A stretch of 6,612 bases of DNA from Ilumatobacteraceae bacterium (lineage in GTDB: Bacteria; Actinomycetota; Acidimicrobiia; Acidimicrobiales; Ilumatobacteraceae), in assembly GCA_016650435.1 (NCBI GenBank), contig JAENVT010000370.1, positions 1-6,612 of the forward strand, read 5' to 3'. The translations under genes were made by a program, and so were the position numbers. Below are positions 1 through 6,010 of this stretch, in pieces; the stretch's first letter is position 1; each line of letters opens with the position of its first letter. The notes under the pieces are model-generated. The model had not been told where the DNA came from, searched no databases, and saw only the letters and a program-made list of their open reading frames with translations.

Positions 1-249
1 GCGACCATCGTGCCGCTGACGTTGTTCGCCTACGCCGCGCAGCGCATGCCGCTGACTGTGATGGGTCCGCTCAACTACATCGTTCCCACGATCAACTTCT
101 GCCTCGGTTGGCTCGTGTTCCACGAGGCTCTGCCGCCATCGCGAGTTGTCGGATTCGCCTTGGTGTGGCTGGGCCTGGCGATCGCCACTACAGACGCCGC
201 CCGGCGCTCGCGGATCAGGTCGATGGCAGCTGAACCCGTTCTGGCGTAG
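1..249 (+). CDS. rarD: RarD-type EamA family transporter, C-terminal part (5' end outside window)
   Basis: This is the C-terminal 82 residues of an integral membrane transporter; the frame is open to the left edge and ends at TAG 247-249. Two hydrophobic helices are clear, at visible residues about 20-40 and 47-64. They are joined by a short loop carrying HEALPPS, and the end is basic (AARRSR). The pattern PL-x3-F-x2-AA-x-R, then G-x3-Y-I-x-PT, then an acidic residue before the last helix and LAI-x4-DA matches my memory of the end of E. coli RarD. This is the second EamA repeat of the drug/metabolite transporter superfamily. RarD was named from a chloramphenicol-sensitivity annotation, and its real substrate is not settled. 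The next gene follows after 38 bases on the same strand, so co-transcription is possible. The subfamily call rests on a third of the protein; EamA membership is surer than RarD. Confidence 0.8.
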   Translation, partial: ATIVPLTLFAYAAQRMPLTVMGPLNYIVPTINFCLGWLVFHEALPPSRVVGFALVWLGLAIATTDAARRSRIRSMAAEPVLA

Positions 250-275
250 GTATCGGCCACACTGTTGGCCGACCG

Positions 276-280
276 AAGGG
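276..280 (+). promoter_or_regulatory. Ribosome binding site of the small lipoprotein gene
   Basis: AAGGG lies 7 bases before the ATG at 288, a normal Shine-Dalgarno position. It supports that ATG, whose product begins with a clean lipoprotein signal peptide. Confidence 0.55.
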
Positions 281-287
281 ACACGAA

Positions 288-662
288 ATGAAACGTCTTG
301 CAGCTGCTGTGCTCACATCCATTGCCGCCTTGGGCGTCTTGTCGTTGTCGGCATGCGGCGACAGCAAGTCCGCGTCGCCGACCACGGTTTCCGACTCGGC
401 GCCAACCGGTACGGGTTCCCTCGTACCCGACGAAGTCACGACACCGCCCGGGGTCACGATCCCGTCATCTGGCGTCACCGTTCCACAAGCGACGATCGAT
501 CTGATGATTGCCCAGTTCGAGGCGAACGGAATCAAGGTCGACAAGGCCTGCTTCACCGCGTTGCTGAAGGACGACTCGCTGCGCAAGTTGATCGAGGCAA
601 GCAACGGCGCAACGCCATCACCCGAGGTGATCCAAAAGTTCATCGGCTGCCTGGCGGCCTGA
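288..662 (+). CDS. Small secreted lipoprotein of unknown function with two cysteines in the mature domain
   Basis: A 124-residue predicted lipoprotein; I do not recognise the family. The N terminus is a textbook signal peptide: MKR, a hydrophobic stretch at residues 4-20, then lipobox L20-S21-A22-C23, so C23 should be lipidated on the outer face of the membrane. Residues 24-62 are a disordered Ser/Thr/Pro/Gly linker. Residues 64-124 form a small, probably helical domain with C88 and C121, placed so that they could make a disulfide. The ATG is preceded by AAGGG. The gene sits 38 bases after the transporter gene on the same strand and converges with the substrate-binding protein gene, with only 17 bases between the stops. 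Nothing in the domain suggests catalysis; a surface-anchored binding or structural role is a guess. Coding is well supported; function is unknown. Confidence 0.8.
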   Translation: MKRLAAAVLTSIAALGVLSLSACGDSKSASPTTVSDSAPTGTGSLVPDEVTTPPGVTIPSSGVTVPQATIDLMIAQFEANGIKVDKACFTALLKDDSLRKLIEASNGATPSPEVIQKFIGCLAA

Positions 663-679
663 GGCCGAACGCGCTGTAG

Positions 680-2098
680 CTAGCTTTCGAAGCCGGTGAT
701 CGGATCGCCGATTTCCGTGAACGTCTGCGACGCGCCGCTCCATTGCAGGACCTGCAGCGTTTGGAACGCGAACGGATCCTCGGCGCCTTTCATCTTGTAC
801 TGCACAGCTTGCGAATTCGCCGATTGGCGAGCGAGCGACGGCGTGAACGTGAGGTTGCGCGCCGCTTCGATGATCGACTTGCGGCTGAGTGTGCCCGTCT
901 TCAGCGCGGCGTTCAAGATGGCGACCGTCGTCTCGCCGACGCTCCAACCGGCTTCGATGACGCCGGGATCGCCGCCAAGATTGGCCGCGCTGTAGGCGTC
1001 GATGAAGGCTTTGACGCCGGGGTTGGTGGCGTTCTTGGGGTCGTTCACATCGACGAGGTTGTTCGAGGTGTAGACACCCTCGGCAGCGGCGCCGGCGAGG
1101 CCGAAGAACAGCTTCGATGCGCAGGTGTTGGTGATGAACACCAACGGCACCCACGCGGCGTTCTGGGCCTTGGCGTTGGCGAGTTCGGTGAGGAAGGCGG
1201 GGCATTGCAACCCCAAGGGAATCGCAATGATGGCATCGGGCAACTTTCCAGCGATGCTGCCGACCTGGGTGACAGGCTGGTCGTAGACGTTGGGTTCGAT
1301 CGTCTGCTCGTCGACAACCTCGAGACCGAGCAGACCAGCCTGCTTCTTGAACTCGTCGACGTAGGCCTTACCGAGTTCGCTGTTGACGTAGTACAACGCC
1401 ACCTTGGCACCGGGCTTCAGTTCCTTGAGCTTGGTCGCATAGATCGACGCCTCGACGTCGTAGGGCACGAGCGCGCCGGTGGTCCACGGGAAGTCGGCAA
1501 TCTGACCCCATGCCGGTGATCCCGTGAGGGCCTCGAGTTGCGGGATGCACTGGTGGTTCAACGTGTCGCGTACGGCAAGGTTGTCGGGCGAGCCGATGAT
1601 GCCGGAGAAGATGTCGACGCCATCAGTGATCGCTCCATCGACGATGGCGGACGTCTGGGTCGCGTCGTACTGGTCGTCGCGAATGTCGGCGCTGATCGTG
1701 TAGCCAGGCAGCAAACCCTTGTCGCTGGCCATCTTGATGTACAGCTCGAAGCCGGCCCTGATCGGACCGAACGCCGCAGCTGGACCGCCCGACAGCGGCA
1801 TGACCGAGCCGACCTTGACGGTGCCGGTGATCGGCTGTTCGGCGCGGGCACGGTCCGGACATGTCGAGGTGTCGATCGTCCAACCCGTTGGCGCCGGTTG
1901 GACGGTCGTTGTTGTATCCGCGGTCGGCGCGGCGGTTGTCGCCGCGCTCGATGTCGGGACACCCGCCGTGACGGGGACCGGCGAAAGGTCGATGGTCGAA
2001 GCAGACGAAGTTCCGCCGTTGCCGCCGCCAGAGCAAGCCACAAGCGTCAACGCCGCGGCCGCGCCGAAGGCACACATACTTCGTTGACGCTTCGTCAC
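680..2098 (-). CDS. ABC-type branched-chain amino acid/amide substrate-binding lipoprotein (Peripla_BP_6-like)
   Basis: A 472-residue extracytoplasmic solute-binding protein of the LivK/periplasmic-binding-protein type I fold. It starts at GTG 2098 with a basic n-region (KRQR), a hydrophobic stretch and lipobox L19-V20-A21-C22. Residues 23-72 are a Gly then Ser/Thr/Ala/Pro linker. The binding domain starts near residue 90: VKVGSVMPLSGGPA (95-108) is the typical first strand and ligand loop, and DIRDDQYDATQT (138-149) matches the usual D-x-x-x-D-P-x-x-A position. IEAGWSV (381-387) and the final strand near 450-470 complete the two-lobe fold. Four cysteines (C80, C184, C299, C326) in the exported part could form two disulfides. 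The start is fixed by AGGAG 5 bases upstream; an ATG two bases before the GTG is out of frame and closes at once (ATGTGA). No permease or ATPase gene is in the window, so this is an orphan here. The ligand could be an amino acid, amide or other small organic molecule and cannot be read from sequence. Confidence 0.88.
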   Translation of the reverse strand: MTKRQRSMCAFGAAAALTLVACSGGGNGGTSSASTIDLSPVPVTAGVPTSSAATTAAPTADTTTTVQPAPTGWTIDTSTCPDRARAEQPITGTVKVGSVMPLSGGPAAAFGPIRAGFELYIKMASDKGLLPGYTISADIRDDQYDATQTSAIVDGAITDGVDIFSGIIGSPDNLAVRDTLNHQCIPQLEALTGSPAWGQIADFPWTTGALVPYDVEASIYATKLKELKPGAKVALYYVNSELGKAYVDEFKKQAGLLGLEVVDEQTIEPNVYDQPVTQVGSIAGKLPDAIIAIPLGLQCPAFLTELANAKAQNAAWVPLVFITNTCASKLFFGLAGAAAEGVYTSNNLVDVNDPKNATNPGVKAFIDAYSAANLGGDPGVIEAGWSVGETTVAILNAALKTGTLSRKSIIEAARNLTFTPSLARQSANSQAVQYKMKGAEDPFAFQTLQVLQWSGASQTFTEIGDPITGFES

Positions 2099-2103
2099 AT
2101 GCT

Positions 2104-2108
2104 CTCCT
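2104..2108 (-). promoter_or_regulatory. Ribosome binding site fixing the GTG start of the substrate-binding protein
   Basis: On the minus strand the sequence reads AGAGGAGAGC directly before ATGTG. AGGAG ends 5 bases before the GTG at 2098. This is the strongest Shine-Dalgarno site in the window and decides for the GTG over internal Met8, which would lose the basic n-region of the signal peptide. Confidence 0.7.
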
Positions 2109-2120
2109 CTGGGAACGACC

Positions 2121-2145
2121 TGGCGATTTTACGCAGCGATCGCCA
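2121..2145. promoter_or_regulatory. Inverted repeat TGGCGAT-N11-ATCGCCA, candidate operator
   Basis: A perfect 7-bp inverted repeat (2121-2127 and 2139-2145) with an 11-base spacer, in the 99-bp divergent region. Half-site centres are 18 bases apart, about 1.7 helical turns, which could suit a dimeric regulator. The repeat spans the -10-like TAAAAT for the substrate-binding protein, the usual place for repression. The right arm also sits in the shorter palindrome GCGATCGC (2136-2143). A 7-bp repeat can arise by chance, with a rough expectation near 0.1 in a region this size, so the call is tentative. Confidence 0.3.
2126..2131 (-). promoter_or_regulatory. Putative -10 element (TAAAAT) of the substrate-binding protein gene
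   Basis: On the minus strand, TAAAAT matches the sigma-70-type TATAAT at five of six positions and is an AT-rich island in GC-rich DNA. It lies 27 bases upstream of the GTG start, which would give a short leader containing the AGGAG site. No convincing -35 hexamer is seen 16-18 bases upstream, as is common in actinobacterial promoters, so the element rests on the -10 and its position. Confidence 0.35.
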
Positions 2146-2197
2146 CTGAAGCGGGGGCGATGAGCCCGACTGGCGGCTACCTGCCAAGCTGAGCGCC

Positions 2198-2869
2198 ATG
2201 GATCAGGTCACGGATCACGAAGGCCCAAGGCCCGACGAGACCGCTGCGACAACCGATGGCGAGTCTGAGATCGAAACGCGGCCATGGTGGCGGAGCAAGC
2301 TGAACCTCGGTGTGCTCGCGTTGGCCATCGCGCTGCTGTGCGGCGCTCTTGGGTGGGTTGTCGGCAACAACCGCGCCGTCCCCGATCCCAACGCCACCGA
2401 CATCGGCTTCCTGCAAGACATGCGGACCCATCACGAGCAGGCCGTGAACTTGAGCTTCTACTACCTCGAGTTGCCGGGCACCAACGCGAACATCCGCGAC
2501 ATCGCCCGCGAAATCATCTTTGATCAGGGCATCGACATCGGCCGGATGATCCAACTGCTGCGACAGTTCGGAGCCACGGAGACCAACGAGAGCGACACCG
2601 CGATGACCTGGATGAACGAGCCGACACCCAACGATCGCATGCCAGGACTCGCTTCGGATGCCGACATCGACAAGCTGCTCGCCAGCAAGGGTGCCGATGC
2701 CGACACGTTGTTTGCCCAGCTGATGATCGCTCACCACCAGGGCGGGATTCACATGGCCCAGTACGCAGTCGACCACGCCAACGTGATCGAGGTCAGACGA
2801 TTCGCCTACGCCATGGTGACCGGCCAAACGGGTGAAATCAGCGAGCTACAGGCGCTCATCGCGGCGTGA
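2198..2869 (+). CDS. Membrane-anchored DUF305 domain protein
   Basis: A 223-residue protein with an acidic cytoplasmic N terminus (1-27), a basic/aromatic patch PWWRSK (29-34), one transmembrane helix at about 36-56 and an exported DUF305 (ferritin-like helical) domain from residue 66. The two hallmark motifs are present: DIGFLQDMRTHHEQA (68-82) with H78-H79, and LFAQLMIAHHQGGIHMA (161-177) with H169-H170, H175 and M176. The spacing of about 90 residues between the paired histidines, and the length, fit the family. Some DUF305 proteins, such as cyanobacterial CopM, bind copper, and the His/Met pairs here could bind metal; that is inference. The first motif has Leu-Ser rather than a second Met after the helix turn, so it is less Met-rich than CopM-like members. 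The ATG at 2198 has no strong Shine-Dalgarno. The metallopeptidase gene follows immediately on the same strand. Confidence 0.85.
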   Translation: MDQVTDHEGPRPDETAATTDGESEIETRPWWRSKLNLGVLALAIALLCGALGWVVGNNRAVPDPNATDIGFLQDMRTHHEQAVNLSFYYLELPGTNANIRDIAREIIFDQGIDIGRMIQLLRQFGATETNESDTAMTWMNEPTPNDRMPGLASDADIDKLLASKGADADTLFAQLMIAHHQGGIHMAQYAVDHANVIEVRRFAYAMVTGQTGEISELQALIAA

Positions 2870-2916
2870 GCGGGCAGACGCGCTTTTGCGGAGTCGGATG
2901 CATAAGCTCCAGTCGT

Positions 2917-4416
2917 ATGCGCGCGTGGCCTGCATCTGTGGCGGCAATCAGCCTGGTGATCGTCGCCGGCTGCACGGTGCGGCAGCCGGACGTCCAAGCG
3001 ACACGATCGCGACAGAACGACACGGGCTCGCTCATCGGCTCGGACCCCACCGGCGATACGACAGTCGAGACCACCCCTGATACCACCCCCATCCCGGTGC
3101 AAGAAGGGATCATCAACTTCGGCAGCAACAAGACGCCGCAAACATACGACGGGTTCCTGACCGCGGCGCTCAGCGACATCGAGAACTACTGGAAGGATCA
3201 GTTCCCGGGCCTGTACGGGGGCGACTTCACGCCGCTTGCCGGCGGCATCTACGCCGCGTACCCCCAGCGAACCGAACCGATTCCGGGATGCGGCACGCCG
3301 GAGACCACGTACCTCGACGTCCAGGGAAACGCCTTCTACTGCGTCGATGGCGACTTCATGGCCTACGACGATGCCGACCTGCTGCCCCAACTCGTCGACC
3401 AACTCGGGCAATCCGCGGTTGCCATCGTTCTGGCCCACGAGTTCGGGCACGCCGTGCAGTTCCGCGCCAACGAATTCGACCAACCGACCATCCTCAAAGA
3501 ACAGCAGGCCGACTGCTTCGCCGGCGCATGGGCGGCGCACGTGTCGCGCGGTGAAAGTGATGTCATCAAGTTCACCGACAAAGACGTCAGCGGCGGACTG
3601 ATCGCCATGATCCAGGTCCGCGATCCCCTGCAGTTCGGCGGGCAGATCGACGAGAACTCGCACGGCACAGGCTTCGATCGGGTCGGGGCTTTTCAGGACG
3701 GCTTCCTCGGCGGCCCTGAGCGCTGCAAGACCTTCTTCACCGAGAACCGCGAAAACCAGCTCATCAACATCCCCTTCCGCGCCGACGATCCAAACGGCGG
3801 CAACCTGCCCCTGATCGATCCCAACCCCAGTGCGACCGACGGGCCAGCCGATGTCGTCACGCTGCTCCCGAAGGATCTCACCAGGTACTGGACTGCTCAG
3901 CTCGCTGCGAGCAATCTCACCCTGACTGCGCCAACACTGCAACTGTTCTCGTCCGACGGTGACCCGCCGGCGTGTGACGGCATCGACAGCAGCCAATTCA
4001 CAGGCAACGTCGTCTACTGCGCTGCCAGCAACACGATCTTCGTCGATCAGCAATTTGCCGAGCAGTCGATCGCCGATCAATTGCTCGGCGACATGTCGGT
4101 CGGCTATCTGATCTCGCAGGGATACAGCGAAAATGTGCAGGCTCTGCTCGGCAGCAAGCTGGCAGGGGCGAAGCGAGCGCTGCTCGATGACTGCCTCACC
4201 GGCGCATGGATCCGCGATGACCTCCCACCGCAACCCGACGGCCGGCCGCTCTACCTGTCGGCCGGCGACCTCGACGAGGCGATCATCACCGCGATCGTGC
4301 GTGGCGATACGAGCAGCGACGCCAACATCAACGGCAGTGCCTTCGAGAAAGTCGACGCGTTCCGATCCGGCGTGCTCGGTGGCATGCAATCCTGCCAAGA
4401 CCGCATCAAGCCGTGA
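2917..4416 (+). CDS. Neutral zinc metallopeptidase lipoprotein with a duplicated, catalytically degenerate second domain
   Basis: A 499-residue predicted lipoprotease of the YpfJ-like putative neutral zinc metallopeptidase family, numbered from ATG 2917. Signal peptide 1-18 ends in lipobox V16-A17-G18-C19, followed by a Thr/Asp/Pro linker to about residue 75. Domain 1 (about 83-273) has H174-E-F-G-H178, E195-Q-Q-A-D199-C200-F-A-G-A-W, H249-G-T-G and FLGG. H174, H178 and probably E195 should bind zinc, with E175 as the base. Domain 2 (about 316-495) repeats the pattern: YW (324-325 against 91-92), GN-x-x-YC, DC-x-x-GAW and F-x-x-V-x-AF-x-x-G-x-LGG. HEFGH is replaced by M393-S-V-G-Y397 and E195 by A421, so it cannot form the site. 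An upstream in-frame GTG at 2866 overlaps the DUF305 stop; I prefer 2917 because the extra 17 residues spoil the signal peptide and use codons unusual here (ATA, AGT, TTT, GGA). Neither start has a clear Shine-Dalgarno. Substrate unknown. Confidence 0.85.
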   Translation: MRAWPASVAAISLVIVAGCTVRQPDVQATRSRQNDTGSLIGSDPTGDTTVETTPDTTPIPVQEGIINFGSNKTPQTYDGFLTAALSDIENYWKDQFPGLYGGDFTPLAGGIYAAYPQRTEPIPGCGTPETTYLDVQGNAFYCVDGDFMAYDDADLLPQLVDQLGQSAVAIVLAHEFGHAVQFRANEFDQPTILKEQQADCFAGAWAAHVSRGESDVIKFTDKDVSGGLIAMIQVRDPLQFGGQIDENSHGTGFDRVGAFQDGFLGGPERCKTFFTENRENQLINIPFRADDPNGGNLPLIDPNPSATDGPADVVTLLPKDLTRYWTAQLAASNLTLTAPTLQLFSSDGDPPACDGIDSSQFTGNVVYCAASNTIFVDQQFAEQSIADQLLGDMSVGYLISQGYSENVQALLGSKLAGAKRALLDDCLTGAWIRDDLPPQPDGRPLYLSAGDLDEAIITAIVRGDTSSDANINGSAFEKVDAFRSGVLGGMQSCQDRIKP

Positions 4417-5978
4417 CGACAACGTCTGGTCCGGTCAACCTGGCCGCACTCGACATCGGCACCAACAGCTTCCACCTCGTCGTTGCTCGACTGCTCGACA
4501 ACGGCTACGACATCGTCACCCGCGAGAAAGAAACGGTCCGCCTCGGCCACGGTGGCGGCGACATGAAAGAGCTCTCAGCCGACGCCATCGACCGCGGCAT
4601 CTCGTCGCTGCGCCGCATGCAACGCATCGCCGCATCGCACGATGCCAAGGTCCGCGCGGTTGCCACCAGTGCGGTGCGCGAGGCGGCGAACGCCGACGTG
4701 TTCCTGACGAGGGCACGTCGCGAAGCAAAGATCGACGTCGAGGTGATCTCCGGGCTTGAGGAGTCCAGGCTCATCCACCTCGGGGTGCTACAGGCAGTGC
4801 CGGTCTTCGACCAGCGGATAATCCTCGTCGACATCGGCGGTGGCTCGACCGAGGTGCTGGTCGGCGAACGCGGGGAAACCTTGGCGGCGCGAAGCTTCAA
4901 GCTCGGCGCCGTACGCCTCACCGATCGGTTCTTCCCCGGCGGCACGACTTCGAACGAATCCGTTCGCGATTGCCGCTCGTACGCCCGCTCCATCCTGGCG
5001 ACGTTCGAGCGCGAGGTCGAAGACTTCGGGTTCGACGTTGCGATCGCTTCGTCGGGCACCGCTGAGACGATCGCCAGAATGGTTCACGCGGCGCGTGACG
5101 ACACACCGCTGCACACCTTCAATCGATTCGAGTTCACGGTCAACGAGCTGCAATCGGTCATCGAGTCATTGTTGAAGAAGAAGACGTCCGACGATCGCCG
5201 CGGCGTACCGGGTCTCGACCCTGCTCGTGCCGACATCATCGTTGCAGGCGCGCTGGTGCTCGAAAGCGTCGCCGACATCTTCGGGATCAAGCGCTTCGTG
5301 TTCAGCGAGGCGGCGCTGCGTGAAGGCGTGCTGCTCGACACCATCGCCCGGTTGCAGGGTGGCGCGTTGCATCACCTGCGCGACGTATCACGCAATTCGA
5401 TTCGGGCGCTCGCCGAACGGTGCGACGACGATCTGACCCACTCTGCCCATGTCGCCACCTTGGCGCTGCAGCTGTTCGATTCCACCGAGCCGCAGCATGG
5501 CTTGCCAACCGAGGCCCGCGAATACCTCGAGGCTGGGGCACTGCTGGCCAACGTCGGCTTGGTGATCTCGCACAGCAAGCACCATCTCCACAGCTACTAC
5601 GTCGTCCGCAACAGCGAGCTCACCGGCCTCACCGATGCCGAGATCGAGATCATCGCCCAGATCGCCAGATACCACCGCAAGAGCGCCCCGAAGGCCAGTC
5701 ACGCTGAGTTCGGCCGGCTGTCACCGGAAGATCAACGGCTGGTCAAGACGCTCGCCGGGATCCTGCGCGTGGCCATCGGCCTCGACCGCAGCCACGATGG
5801 GCGGGTGCGCTCGGTGATGGCGCAGATGCGCAACGACCGGCTGGTGGTCGAAGCGGTCGCCAAGCGCGGCAAGGAGATCAGCCTCGAGCTGTACACCGCC
5901 AACGAACGCAGCGATCTCCTCGAAGAGGTGCTCGGCAAACGGGTTGGCATCGTCGCTGCTCCACTACCGACCGCCTGA
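4413..5978 (+). CDS. ppx: Ppx/GppA family phosphatase (exopolyphosphatase / pppGpp phosphohydrolase)
   Basis: A 521-residue cytoplasmic phosphatase of the ASKHA (actin-like) fold. Family members remove terminal phosphate from polyphosphate or convert pppGpp to ppGpp; sequence alone does not separate the two roles. Seen motifs: phosphate loop 1, LDIGTNSFHL (13-22); ISGLEESRLI (112-121) with the catalytic glutamate among E116/E117; and phosphate loop 2, VDIGGGSTEV (139-148). The Ppx-GppA domain covers about 8-310. A helical HD-like domain follows (about 325-500): H343/H346, then LLANVG (377-382), where typical members have LLH(D/E)xG, then SKHHLHSYY (388-396) and ARYHRK. The usual His-Asp pair is A379-N380, so metal-dependent HD hydrolysis is unlikely. 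Length is near E. coli Ppx and well above the single-domain actinobacterial type. GTG 4413 overlaps the protease stop as GTGA, with little Shine-Dalgarno signal, pointing to translational coupling. Confidence 0.92.
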   Translation: MTTTSGPVNLAALDIGTNSFHLVVARLLDNGYDIVTREKETVRLGHGGGDMKELSADAIDRGISSLRRMQRIAASHDAKVRAVATSAVREAANADVFLTRARREAKIDVEVISGLEESRLIHLGVLQAVPVFDQRIILVDIGGGSTEVLVGERGETLAARSFKLGAVRLTDRFFPGGTTSNESVRDCRSYARSILATFEREVEDFGFDVAIASSGTAETIARMVHAARDDTPLHTFNRFEFTVNELQSVIESLLKKKTSDDRRGVPGLDPARADIIVAGALVLESVADIFGIKRFVFSEAALREGVLLDTIARLQGGALHHLRDVSRNSIRALAERCDDDLTHSAHVATLALQLFDSTEPQHGLPTEAREYLEAGALLANVGLVISHSKHHLHSYYVVRNSELTGLTDAEIEIIAQIARYHRKSAPKASHAEFGRLSPEDQRLVKTLAGILRVAIGLDRSHDGRVRSVMAQMRNDRLVVEAVAKRGKEISLELYTANERSDLLEEVLGKRVGIVAAPLPTA

Positions 5979-6010
5979 ACAACTGCCTGCGGCGACCCGG
6001 ACGTACCGAT

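Noticed and set aside
656..666. GGCCTGAGGCC, possible terminator between the convergent genes at 662 and 680
   Set aside because: The stem is only 5 bp with a 1-base loop and no U-tract. No convincing terminator is visible in this gap or in the 5979-6010 gap.
743..1519. A 258-codon plus-strand open frame opposite the substrate-binding protein
   Set aside because: Its composition is Arg/Gly/Val-rich and has no family features. The minus strand carries a complete binding-protein fold with a signal peptide and strong ribosome binding site.
2136..2143. GCGATCGC palindrome as a cyanobacterial HIP1-like element
   Set aside because: A single copy is seen in the non-coding DNA here and nothing else suggests a cyanobacterium; it is better explained as part of the longer inverted repeat or as chance.
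2155..2167. GGGC-GATGA-GCCC small hairpin in the divergent intergenic region
   Set aside because: A 4-bp stem is expected by chance in GC-rich DNA and has no positional support.
2901..2906. CATAAG as a -10 promoter element for the metallopeptidase
   Set aside because: Only four of six positions match the consensus and no -35 is present. It is mentioned as a possibility in the start-site finding but is not annotated as a feature.
2806..4422. A 538-codon open frame on the minus strand opposite the metallopeptidase gene
   Set aside because: It is a shadow of the plus-strand gene, produced by GC-rich third positions. The product has no recognisable motif or signal, while the opposite strand has lipobox, HEFGH and repeat structure.
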